Notes: a model not told the origin generated them from the sequence alone. Shown: positions 1-6,805, numbered from the stretch's first letter. The stretch is 7,398 nt of DNA from Planctomycetes bacterium SM23_32 (GCA_001303885.1 LJUE01000104.1:1-7398), one strand, 5' to 3'. Program-made: numbers and translations.

Positions 1-142
1 AGCCGCTCTCGCCGACCAGGCAGAACATCTCGCCCCGCCCTATCCGCAGGCTGATCCCGTCCACGGCGCGCGCCACGCCCTGCTCGGTGGCGAAGTGCAC
101 GGCCAGGTCCTCGACTTCGAGCAGTGGCGGCTGGTCGGTCAC
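1..142 (-). CDS. Peptide ABC transporter ATP-binding protein (N-terminal fragment, DppD/OppD-like)
   Basis: The first 47 residues of an ABC ATPase are present; the gene runs off the left edge. The translation begins MTDQPPLLEVEDLAVHF, continues with the typical DGISLRIGRGEMFCLVGESG, and is cut inside the Walker A loop (the expected continuation is CGKS or similar). The pattern LLEVEDLxVxF...GxxxAVDGISLxIxxGE is characteristic of the DppD/OppD/DppF/OppF branch, which energises peptide and nickel importers on the cytoplasmic face. The start is a GTG 7 bases after the stop of the permease gene, with GAGG 5 bases before it, so it is very likely the fourth gene of the same operon. The fragment is too short to tell a DppD from a DppF or a fused double-domain ATPase. 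The family assignment is seen in the sequence; the substrate class is inferred from the neighbours. Confidence 0.88.
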   Translation of the reverse strand, partial: MTDQPPLLEVEDLAVHFATEQGVARAVDGISLRIGRGEMFCLVGESG

Positions 143-149
143 GGTTGCC

Positions 150-1097
150 TCACTCAACGCGGAGCCTCGGGTCAAGGGCGTCGCGCAGGGCGTCGCCGAA
201 CACGTTGAGCGCCAGAACGAGCACGAACAGCGCTGCCGCCCCACCGGCCAGGTGCCACCAAACGCTCGGGTCGCGCGAGACCTCCATGCGGGCCATGCTG
301 ATCATCGTGCCCCAGGAGATGGTCGTCGCCTCCACGCCGACGCCGATGTAGCTGAGCACGGCCTCCGAGAGCACGATGCCGCTGAAGCCGAGCGTGAAGC
401 TGATGATGACGATGTGGAACAGGTTGGGCAGGATGTGGCGGAGGATGATGCGGGCCCGCCCCGCGCCCACCGCGCGCGCGGCCAGCACGTAATCGCTCTC
501 GCGCAGCTTGAGCGTCTCGCCCCGTATCAGGCGGCACAGCCCCACCCAGCTCGTCACGCCCATCGCAAGGCAGAGCTGCACCAGCCCTTTGCCCATCACC
601 GACATCAGCGCGATGAGCAACAAGATGCCGGGCACGCAGGCGAGCGTGGAGTAGACGTAGACGATCAGGTCGTCCACGAGCCCGCCGAAGTAGCCGGCCA
701 CGATGCCGAACAGCAGCCCGAGCGGGATGTAGATGGCCGCTGTCAGGCCGCCGAGCACCACGGCCGTGCGCACGCCTTTGACGGCCTTGTAGAGCACATC
801 CGTGCCCATGATGTCGGTCCCCAGCAGGTGGCGGCCGGTCAGCGGCGGCACGTAACTCTCCTCCCTGTCGGTCGGGCCGACCAGCTTCAGGAACGCCCAG
901 TCCACCAGGTCAATGCGCCTCACGGTGGCGGCCTCGCCGGCGCCCTGCCTCTGGCGCACCGGCACGAAGCCGAGCAGGCCGAGCGCCAGGTAGAGGCTAA
1001 TGACGGCGAGGCAGACCATGGCGAGGCGGTTGCGGCGGAGCCGGCGCCAGGCCTCCGCCCAGAGCGAGCGCGCCTCCCGTATGCGGTCCTGGTTCAT
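150..1097 (-). CDS. dppC: Peptide ABC transporter permease, DppC/OppC-like
   Basis: This is a complete 315-residue inner-membrane permease of the BPD_transp_1 superfamily, the second channel subunit of a peptide/nickel importer. A basic N-terminus (RRLRRNRLA) leads into transmembrane helix 1 (about 25-44). A periplasmic stretch follows, ending in HLLGTDIMGTDVL (90-102), the HxLGTDxxGxDVL signature of DppC/OppC. Further helices occur at about 110-135, 140-167, 170-187, 226-250 and 283-301. The EAA loop that contacts the ATPase is at 202-225 (DYVLAARAVGAGRARIILRH, then ILPN), and the C-terminus GDALRDALDPRLR is typical. The ATG overlaps the stop of the upstream permease by 4 bases (ATGA), which suggests translational coupling. 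Dpp, Opp and Yej-type permeases cannot be separated by sequence reading alone, so the symbol is family-level. Confidence 0.93.
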   Translation of the reverse strand: MNQDRIREARSLWAEAWRRLRRNRLAMVCLAVISLYLALGLLGFVPVRQRQGAGEAATVRRIDLVDWAFLKLVGPTDREESYVPPLTGRHLLGTDIMGTDVLYKAVKGVRTAVVLGGLTAAIYIPLGLLFGIVAGYFGGLVDDLIVYVYSTLACVPGILLLIALMSVMGKGLVQLCLAMGVTSWVGLCRLIRGETLKLRESDYVLAARAVGAGRARIILRHILPNLFHIVIISFTLGFSGIVLSEAVLSYIGVGVEATTISWGTMISMARMEVSRDPSVWWHLAGGAAALFVLVLALNVFGDALRDALDPRLRVE

Positions 1098-2071
1098 CGC
1101 AGCCTGATGCGGGGATCAGCGAGGGTATAGCTGATGTCGGTGAGCAGGTTGCCGAGCGCGAAGAGCAGCGCGCCCAGGTAGACCATGGCCGCCATGACCT
1201 GTGTGTCGCCGTTGGCCGCCGCCTCCACCGTCATGTTGCCCAGGCCCGGGATGCCGAAGAAGTTCTCCAGCAGAAGCGAACCGAGGAACAGGAACGGGAT
1301 GGCCAGCACGGTGCGCGTGAGCACGGGGATCATGGCGTTCTTCAGCACGTGCTTGAACAGGATCACGCGCTCGCCCAGTCCCTTGGCCCGGGCGGTGCGC
1401 ACGTAGTCCTGCCCTATCTGCTCAAGCAGGATCGTGCGGTAGAAACGCACGTCCCCCCCGAGGCCCTTCAGGAGGGCGATCAGCACGGGCAGCAGCAGGA
1501 AACGCCCCGCGTGGATGCCCCCCGCATAGCCATAGACCGGGAAGAGCCGCATGTGCTGCGCCAGCAGGAGCTGGCCCACGATGATGTAGACCAGGATGGA
1601 GATGGACATGAAGCCCACGCACACGGCCACCGCGCCCAGGTCGAGGTAGGTGGCCCGGAAGTAGGCCACGAAGAGCGAGAGGCTGATGCCCAGCAGCAGG
1701 CCCATGATGAAGATGGGCACGGTGAGCGTCAGGGAGGGCACCATGCCGAGGAGGATCTTGCGGTTGATGTCCTCGTGCGTCTTCTGGGTGCGGCCGAAGC
1801 GGAAGAGGAGCAGCTTCTGCATGTGGTCCACGAATCGCGTGTCGGTCAGCTTTCTGAGCCCCTCGGCCTGCTTGTTGAACACGACGCCCTTATCCCAGCC
1901 GCGCTTGTGGATCAGGTCTCTGATCGCCTCGTCCTCGGCGTGCTGGCCCAGCTCCTGGATGGCCAGCGCCCGGGGGGAAAAGACGGCGTTGAACAGCAGG
2001 AAGGTGAACAGGCAGACGCCCAGCACCAGCGGCACGGTGTAGAGGGTGCGGCGGATGACGTAGGCCAGCAC
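1094..2071 (-). CDS. dppB: Peptide ABC transporter permease, DppB/OppB-like
   Basis: This is a complete 325-residue inner-membrane permease, partner of the downstream DppC-like protein. The start chosen is the GTG 2 bases after the binding-protein stop, giving the family-typical N-terminus VLAYVIRRTLYTVPLVLGV. A longer in-frame extension to 2275 only overlaps the binding-protein gene and has no family resemblance. Helix 1 is at about 9-30. A periplasmic region of roughly 75 residues follows, containing RGWDKG and ending in RFGRTQKTHEDINRKI. Helices then occur at about 111-137, 144-170, 188-203, 249-268 and 293-313. The EAA loop is at 222-246 (DYVRTARAKGLGERVILFKH). The C-terminus DISYTLADPRIRLR resembles YejB (DISYTLVDPRI) as I recall it, more than E. 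coli DppB. A run of six G bases lies about 9 bases before the GTG; the Shine-Dalgarno match is weak, so coupling to the upstream stop is likely. Confidence 0.92.
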   Translation of the reverse strand: MLAYVIRRTLYTVPLVLGVCLFTFLLFNAVFSPRALAIQELGQHAEDEAIRDLIHKRGWDKGVVFNKQAEGLRKLTDTRFVDHMQKLLLFRFGRTQKTHEDINRKILLGMVPSLTLTVPIFIMGLLLGISLSLFVAYFRATYLDLGAVAVCVGFMSISILVYIIVGQLLLAQHMRLFPVYGYAGGIHAGRFLLLPVLIALLKGLGGDVRFYRTILLEQIGQDYVRTARAKGLGERVILFKHVLKNAMIPVLTRTVLAIPFLFLGSLLLENFFGIPGLGNMTVEAAANGDTQVMAAMVYLGALLFALGNLLTDISYTLADPRIRLR

Positions 2072-2073
2072 GC

Positions 2074-3996
2074 TCAGGGGCCCCCCGTCGGTGCGGCGCG
2101 TCGGAACACGGCCAGGATCATGGCCATGGCCAGCAGCACGCCGAGGATGGCGGTTAGCGACCAGTAGTTGGGCCGGTTCCATTCCCGGCGCAGCCGCTGG
2201 CGCAGCTCGACGTCCACGTCCCGATACTTCAGGTAGCCGCCTGTCATGGCGTGCGCCTTGGCGTTCCCGACCCACCGGTGGCGCAGGATGTAGCTGACCG
2301 TGTGGATGCTGGGGATCCAGGGGGCGTCTTCGACCACGATGTCCACCATGCGCTTGATGATGGCCAGCCGCTCGGGGCCGTCTTCCATGGCCTTCATCTG
2401 CTCGAAGAGCCGGTTGAACTCGGGGTTGTCGTAGTTGCTGCGGTTCGGGCCGGGGGCTTTGTTCGGCCCGTAGAGCAGTTGCAGGAAGTTCTCCGGGTCG
2501 GGGTAGTCCAGGATCCAGCCGACGCTGAAGACCTGCAGCCGCCGGTCAATGGTCTTCTTGAGGAACTCGGCCCAGGTGTTGGTCACCACCTTGACCTGGA
2601 TGCCGATCTCGCCCATGTCGCGCGCGAAGGCCAGGGCGGACTGCCGTGCCGCCGGCTCGGCGCTGCCAATGTCGTAGGTGATCTCCAGTCGCTTGCCGTC
2701 AGGCCCGACGCCGCCGGGGTAGCCCGCCTCGGCCAGCCTCTGGCGAGCCCTCTCCACGTCGTACTGCTTGTAGGGATTGCGCAAGTCCGGGGCGTAGCCG
2801 AACATGCCGGGCGGGATGGGCCCCTGAGCCGAGATGGCCCGGCCGTTGGCGAAATGCTCGATGCGCCATTCGGTGTCGTAGGCCAGGCTCATCGCCTGGC
2901 GCAGGGCCTTGTTCGCGCCCACCACCGGGTCTTCCATGTTGAACGCCACGTAGTAGACGACCATCTCGGGGAACTTGGTCAGGCTGACTCCCTTGCGCAT
3001 GAACTCCTGGGTCAGTTCCTTCTCGGGCGTGATGGCCTCCTCGAAGTGGTCCTTGCTGATCCCGGAGCCCTCCAGGTAGCCCTGCTTGAACAGGATCCAG
3101 GCCGGCTGGGCCTCGCCGATGATGGTGTTGTGGACCTCGTCCACGATGGGCAGCCTCATGCCGGCGGCCTCGAACAGGCCGGCCTCGGCGTCGCCCGGCT
3201 CCCCCTCGCTCGGGTAGCGGTCGTCGCGGTAAGTGGGGTTCCGCTCCAGGATCAGCTTCCAGCGCTTGCGCCACTCCTTCAGGCGGAACGGCCCCGTGCC
3301 GACGGGGTGGTTCACGAAGTCCTCGCCGTAGTACTCGACGGCCTCTCGCGGCACGGCGGCCGTGTAGGACATCTCGAGCGCGTACTTGAGCTGCTGGAAC
3401 GGCTCGGTCAGCTTGAACTGGAGGGTGTAGCGGTCCAGCGCGTTCAGCCCCTCGATGGGCCGGCCGTAGTCCATCTTCCGGCCGGCGGCCGCCCTCTCGA
3501 CCGACTCGTCGTACCAGGCGTCCAGCCCCACCACCTTGCCCTTGAGCAGCCAGGAGCCGCGGGGCTCGTTGCCCATGTCCATCAGGCGCTTGATCGAGTA
3601 GACGAAGTCCTCGGCCGTCACCTCCCGCCCCGTGCCGCCCGCGAAGCACGGGTCGTCCTGGAAGCGCACCCCTTGCTTGACGGGGATCGTGTAGGTGAGG
3701 CCGTCGTCGCTGACCTGCGGCATGGAGGCAGCCAGGCAGGGCTTCAACTCGTACGGGCGCTTCAGGTAGTGGTACTCGTAGAGCGAGTCGTAGATCTGCG
3801 CGACGATGCCGCCCGAGAGGGTGTCGCCCGCCTGCACGGGGTCCAGTCCGTGAGGGTCCTCGCCAAGCGCGGCGTAGAGGACCTTCTTGCCTTCGGCGGG
3901 GGGGTAGGGGTCGTTGGAGCAGCCCGCCGGGCCGACGGCCAGCACCGAACCCCCGAGGCCCAGCGCCAACACCTTGCAGAGCAATAACTTACGCAC
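2074..3996 (-). CDS. Peptide-type ABC transporter solute-binding protein (SBP_bac_5 family) with C-terminal membrane helix
   Basis: This 640-residue extracytoplasmic binding protein captures the substrate for the permeases encoded just downstream. The start chosen is GTG 3996: GGAGGGG lies 9 bases upstream and it gives a compact signal peptide, MRKLLLCKVLALGLGGSVLA followed by VGPAGC. Cys26 is a probable lipidation site, although Pro at -3 is unusual. ATG 4014 is an alternative that would add six residues, but it has no visible Shine-Dalgarno. Family features are GLDP near residue 50, the V-T-A-E-D-F-V-Y-S-I block at 126-135, VGTGPF at 232-237, and VGWILDYPDPENF with Asp497 at the position where DppA and OppA bind the peptide amino group. 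The C-terminus is odd: a hydrophobic helix at 611-631 (YWSLTAILGVLLAMAMILAV) followed by RR and a short tail, as in a membrane anchor. Peptide is the likely ligand; this is inferred. Confidence 0.93.
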   Translation of the reverse strand: MRKLLLCKVLALGLGGSVLAVGPAGCSNDPYPPAEGKKVLYAALGEDPHGLDPVQAGDTLSGGIVAQIYDSLYEYHYLKRPYELKPCLAASMPQVSDDGLTYTIPVKQGVRFQDDPCFAGGTGREVTAEDFVYSIKRLMDMGNEPRGSWLLKGKVVGLDAWYDESVERAAAGRKMDYGRPIEGLNALDRYTLQFKLTEPFQQLKYALEMSYTAAVPREAVEYYGEDFVNHPVGTGPFRLKEWRKRWKLILERNPTYRDDRYPSEGEPGDAEAGLFEAAGMRLPIVDEVHNTIIGEAQPAWILFKQGYLEGSGISKDHFEEAITPEKELTQEFMRKGVSLTKFPEMVVYYVAFNMEDPVVGANKALRQAMSLAYDTEWRIEHFANGRAISAQGPIPPGMFGYAPDLRNPYKQYDVERARQRLAEAGYPGGVGPDGKRLEITYDIGSAEPAARQSALAFARDMGEIGIQVKVVTNTWAEFLKKTIDRRLQVFSVGWILDYPDPENFLQLLYGPNKAPGPNRSNYDNPEFNRLFEQMKAMEDGPERLAIIKRMVDIVVEDAPWIPSIHTVSYILRHRWVGNAKAHAMTGGYLKYRDVDVELRQRLRREWNRPNYWSLTAILGVLLAMAMILAVFRRAAPTGGP

Positions 3997-4005
3997 GGCG
4001 CGCCG

Positions 4006-4012
4006 CCCCTCC
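4006..4012 (-). promoter_or_regulatory. Ribosome binding site deciding the GTG start of the binding protein
   Basis: GGAGGGG on the minus strand lies 9 bases before the GTG at 3996. It overlaps the last base of the competing ATG at 4014-4012, which itself has no purine-rich site before it. This is the main reason to prefer GTG 3996. The first codons after that GTG (CGT AAG TTA TTG) are unusually AT-rich for this window, as often seen at real starts in GC-rich genomes. Confidence 0.7.
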
Positions 4013-4015
4013 ATT

Positions 4016-4028
4016 CGGACGAGGTCCG
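4016..4028 (-). repeat. Short inverted repeat in the 5' leader of the transporter operon
   Basis: The minus strand reads CGGAC-CTC-GTCCG: a perfect 5-bp stem with a 3-base loop. If transcription begins about 7 bases after the -10 element (near 4030), this hairpin forms the very 5' end of the mRNA, with the ribosome binding site directly after it. It could stabilise the message or be half of a protein-binding site. Its small size means chance occurrence in GC-rich DNA is quite possible. Confidence 0.4.
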
Positions 4029-4036
4029 TCAGACGA

Positions 4037-4065
4037 TTGATAGCAGAACCCGCCGCCGCTGTCAA
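4037..4065 (-). promoter_or_regulatory. Sigma70-type promoter of the peptide transporter operon
   Basis: On the minus strand, TTGACA (4065-4060) is a perfect -35 element. A 17-base spacer follows, and then TATCAA (4042-4037) matches the -10 consensus at four of six positions, including the key T1 and A2. The predicted start of transcription is near 4030, leaving a leader of about 34 bases to the GTG start. The element sits in the 114-base gap between the pyruvate kinase stop and the binding-protein start, where a promoter is expected. Bases 4066-4110 show no convincing rho-independent terminator for the upstream unit (no stem followed by a U-run), so some read-through from pyk is possible. 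Confidence 0.75.
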
Positions 4066-4110
4066 AGCCCGCGCGGTCGAGCACGAGGACGAGCGACAGC
4101 ACCAGGGGGG

Positions 4111-5538
4111 TCAGAACTGCTGGATCTTCAGCATGTCCGTGCCGCCGGGCGTGTTCGTCGAGGCGCCAGCGATGTAGACCACCGTGTCCCCCGAGGCGAC
4201 CAGCCCCAGCTCCAGCAGGCGCTCCCGGCCGCGCTCGACCATCTGGTCGGTGCTCTCGAAGACGTCCAGCATCACGGCCTGCACCCCCCAGAGCAGCGCC
4301 AGACGGCGGTAGGTCCGCTCGTCCGGCGTCAGCGCGTAGATGGGGGTGTTGGGGCGACGCTGCGATATGTAGAGCGCCGTGCTGCCGGTGAGCGTGAAGG
4401 ATACGATGGCGGCGGCGTCCAGCTTCTCCGCGATGGCGCAGGCGGCGCTGGCCAGGGCGTGCTGGCGGGGCCGGGCCACCTCCTCGATGTCCGGCGGCGG
4501 GCCGGCCTCGGCCCGCCAGGGCTCCTCGATGCGGCGGGCGATGCGGTCCATCATGCGCACGGCTTCCACCGGGTAGCGCCCGACGGACGTCTCGGCGCTC
4601 AGCATCACGGCGTCCGTGCCGTCCAGGATCGCGTTGGCCACGTCGCTGGCCTCGGCGCGGGTCGGCCGAGGAGAGGCCACCATGGACTCCAGCATCTGCG
4701 TGGCCGTGATGGCCGGCACGCCGAGCTCGTTGGCCATGCGGATGATGCGCTTCTGCACGCCGGGCACGGCCTCGGTGGGCATCTCGATGCCCAGGTCCCC
4801 TCGCGCCACCATCACGCCGTCGGCAGCCTCCAGTATCGCCCTCAGATTATCCACCGCCTCGGGCTTCTCGATCTTGGCGATGACGGGCAGGGCGTCCTCC
4901 GCGCCGCAGTGCCGCATTGCCTCCTTGAGGCGCAGCACGTCGTCGGCGCCCCGCACGAAGCTCAGCGCCACGTAGTCCACGCCGTGCTCCATGCCGAACC
5001 GCACGTCCTGGATGTCCTTCTCGGTGGGCGTCGTAATGCTCAGGTCCACCCCCGGCAGGTTGATGCCCTGGTGCTCGCCCAGCTCCCCGCCCAGCTCCAC
5101 GCGGCAGCGCACAGCGTCCCCGTCCACTGAGACGACGGACAGCTGGATCATCCCGTCGCTCAGCATCACGTTGTCTGCGGGCTTCACGTCCGCCGCCAGG
5201 GGCTCGTAGCTGACGGCTACGGTGTGGGCGTCGCCTGCGAAGTCGCCCGGCTTGAGCGTCACCTCCGCGCCCTGGGCCAGCTGGACGGGACCGCCGCCCT
5301 TCAAGGGCCCGGTGCGGATGCGCGGGCCTTGCAGGTCCTGCATGACGGCCACGGGGTGGTCGGCTCCGGCGGCCACCTCACGGATGATCTCCAGGTAGCG
5401 TGCGTGGCCGGCGTGGTCGCCATGTGAGAAGTTCAGCCGGAACACGTCAACGCCCGCCTCGGCCATCCGGCGCACCGTCCCGGCGTCGCCGCTGGCCGGC
5501 CCGACCGTGGCCACGATCTTCGTGCGTGTCGGCCCCAT
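4111..5538 (-). CDS. pyk: Pyruvate kinase
   Basis: This is a complete 475-residue pyruvate kinase, the cytosolic glycolytic enzyme converting phosphoenolpyruvate and ADP to pyruvate and ATP. Visible motifs from N to C: TKIVATVGPAS (6-16); FRLNFSHG (33-40, with Arg34, Asn36, Ser38 and His39 lining the site); QDLQGPRIRTG (67-77); the B domain, about 78-165; VIAKIEKPE (219-227) with catalytic Lys222 and metal ligand Glu224; ARGDLG (245-250) with metal ligand Asp248; ATQMLESM (279-286) with Thr280; PRPTRAEASDVANA (290-303); and a regulatory-type C-domain ending PGGTDMLKI. Length is normal. The start is ATG 5538, preceded by AGGGGAGGG; an in-frame TTG at 5562 lies inside the protease gene and is unlikely. 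Arg73 occupies the Glu/Lys position linked to K+ dependence. The gene follows the S41 protease gene by 10 bases. Confidence 0.97.
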   Translation of the reverse strand: MGPTRTKIVATVGPASGDAGTVRRMAEAGVDVFRLNFSHGDHAGHARYLEIIREVAAGADHPVAVMQDLQGPRIRTGPLKGGGPVQLAQGAEVTLKPGDFAGDAHTVAVSYEPLAADVKPADNVMLSDGMIQLSVVSVDGDAVRCRVELGGELGEHQGINLPGVDLSITTPTEKDIQDVRFGMEHGVDYVALSFVRGADDVLRLKEAMRHCGAEDALPVIAKIEKPEAVDNLRAILEAADGVMVARGDLGIEMPTEAVPGVQKRIIRMANELGVPAITATQMLESMVASPRPTRAEASDVANAILDGTDAVMLSAETSVGRYPVEAVRMMDRIARRIEEPWRAEAGPPPDIEEVARPRQHALASAACAIAEKLDAAAIVSFTLTGSTALYISQRRPNTPIYALTPDERTYRRLALLWGVQAVMLDVFESTDQMVERGRERLLELGLVASGDTVVYIAGASTNTPGGTDMLKIQQF

Positions 5539-5541
5539 GCG

Positions 5542-5550
5542 CCCTCCCCT
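5542..5550 (-). promoter_or_regulatory. Strong Shine-Dalgarno of pyk, starting inside the protease stop codon
   Basis: AGGGGAGGG on the minus strand begins at the second base of the protease TAG stop (5551-5549) and ends 3 bases before the pyk ATG. Ribosomes terminating on the protease message would sit directly over it, which favours coupled or efficient reinitiation. It also settles the pyk start on ATG 5538 rather than TTG 5562. Confidence 0.75.
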
Positions 5551-6805
5551 ATTCCCGGGCAAGCCGTTCCTTCAGTATCTCAACCGCCTTGGCGAGCTGC
5601 TGCTCCCTGGCCGCGGCCCGCTTCTCCCGGAGCCACTGAAGGGCCTCGGGGCGCTTCAGGTCCTGCGGCGGCTCGGGCAGCTCACCCACCACCACGTCGG
5701 GCTGGACGCCGTTCCCCTCGATCACCAGGCCCCCCTCCAACCTGTAGTGGGCCACGGTGAGCATGACGCCCGATTCGTCCGGCATCTCCAGCACGCTGGT
5801 GACGGCCCCCTTGCCGACCGTGCGCGTGCCGACGACGGTGGCCCGGCCGTGGGCCTGGAGCGTGCCGGCCAGTATCTCGGCGGCGCTGGCCGTCCAGCGG
5901 TCAACCAGGACCGCGACGGGCACCCGGCGCTCGACGGCCACCCCCGGTTTGGCCTCCACAGGTGGCTCGTCCTGGACGGTGCGCCCGTCGAGCGCCAGGA
6001 TCAGGCCTTCCTCCAGGAACATGTCGCACACGAGCACGGCCTGCTTGACCAGGCCGCCGCTGTTGCCTCGCAGGTCAATGATCAGGGCCGCCGCGCCCTG
6101 ATCCAACATCTCGTCGAGCGCCTTGCGCAGGTCCCCGGCGGTGTGGCGGTCGAACGTCCTGACGCGCAGCAGGGCGATCTGGTCCTCCAGTATCTCCCAG
6201 CGGATGTTCGGCGCCCGCACCTTGTCGCGCTCAAGCGTGAAGGTCAGGCTCTCCTCGGTGTCGGGCCGGCTCACGGTGACCACCACCTGCGTGCCCGGCT
6301 CGCCGCGCAGTATGGAGACCACCTCCTCCAGGGGCAGGCCCGCCACTTCCGCGCCGTCCACGCGGGTGATGACGTCGCCCGGCTCCAACCCGGCCCGCTC
6401 GGCCGGCCCGTCAGGCAGCACGTCCTCGATAAGCACCCGGTCCGTGCGGGGACTGATAAGCACGCCGATGCCGCCGAACTCGCCCCTGGTCTCTTCGCCC
6501 ACCCGCTGCATCTGCGCAGGGCTCAGGTAGGTGCTGTACTTGTCGCCCAGGCTGCGGACCATGGACGCCATGGCGGCCCGGTAGAGCGCCTCCCGGTCCA
6601 CCTCTGCCACGTACGTGCCCTCGATCTCGCGCAGCGCCCGGGCGAACGAGGCCACCTGGAGCCTCTCCTCGGTGGTGGGCCGCTGGAAGAAGAACCACAC
6701 GACCAGCCAGATGAACAGCAGCCCCAGCAGCGTCCACGTGAGCACGGGGAGCTTGGTGTGGCGCCGGCCGAGCCCGTGCGCCCTTGCCTCCAGGTCGTTC
6801 GCCAT
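5549..6805 (-). CDS. S41 family C-terminal processing peptidase (CtpA/Prc-like), membrane-anchored
   Basis: This is a 418-residue carboxyl-terminal processing protease, which cleaves C-terminal tails of extracytoplasmic proteins. It has a basic N-terminus (GLGRRHTK) and one uncleaved membrane helix at about 21-40, placing the rest outside the inner membrane. Then come an N-terminal helical cap with YSTYLSP (90-96), a PDZ domain at about 108-195 (GGIGVLI, AERAGLEPGD), and the S41 core: LIIDLRGNSGG (241-251), VDRWTASAAEILAG (301-314) with catalytic Ser307, and GKG (331-333) with catalytic Lys332. The Ser-Lys spacing of 25 is the canonical one. The usual triad Gln four residues after Lys is Thr336. 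A charged helical C-tail follows (about 383-418). The start is ATG 6805, 5 bases after the upstream stop; an in-frame extension to 6970 lies in the upstream gene and looks non-coding. It is probably co-transcribed with pyk. Confidence 0.94.
   Translation of the reverse strand: MANDLEARAHGLGRRHTKLPVLTWTLLGLLFIWLVVWFFFQRPTTEERLQVASFARALREIEGTYVAEVDREALYRAAMASMVRSLGDKYSTYLSPAQMQRVGEETRGEFGGIGVLISPRTDRVLIEDVLPDGPAERAGLEPGDVITRVDGAEVAGLPLEEVVSILRGEPGTQVVVTVSRPDTEESLTFTLERDKVRAPNIRWEILEDQIALLRVRTFDRHTAGDLRKALDEMLDQGAAALIIDLRGNSGGLVKQAVLVCDMFLEEGLILALDGRTVQDEPPVEAKPGVAVERRVPVAVLVDRWTASAAEILAGTLQAHGRATVVGTRTVGKGAVTSVLEMPDESGVMLTVAHYRLEGGLVIEGNGVQPDVVVGELPEPPQDLKRPEALQWLREKRAAAREQQLAKAVEILKERLARE

Noticed and set aside
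87..1130. Plus-strand open frame of 347 codons opposite the DppC-like permease
   Set aside because: It is an antisense shadow with a His/Ala/Glu/Arg-rich translation and no membrane or enzyme motifs; the minus-strand permease is unambiguous.
1349..2167. Plus-strand open frame of 272 codons opposite the DppB-like permease
   Set aside because: It is an antisense shadow rich in His, Gln and Glu, with no recognisable motif, while the EAA loop and membrane helices are clear on the minus strand.
2072..2275. N-terminal extension of the DppB-like frame upstream of GTG 2071
   Set aside because: It lies wholly within the binding-protein gene in another frame, is Arg/Pro/Gly-rich, and the family N-terminus begins at the GTG.
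2251..3987. Long plus-strand open frame of 578 codons opposite the binding-protein gene
   Set aside because: Its translation is rich in His, Val, Leu, Arg and Gly with no recognisable domain. It lies antisense to a clear SBP_bac_5 gene and is the expected by-product of GC-rich codon usage.
5539..5562. TTG start at 5562 for pyruvate kinase, adding eight residues
   Set aside because: It overlaps the protease coding end and would put the strong AGGGGAGGG site inside the coding sequence; ATG 5538 is right behind that site.
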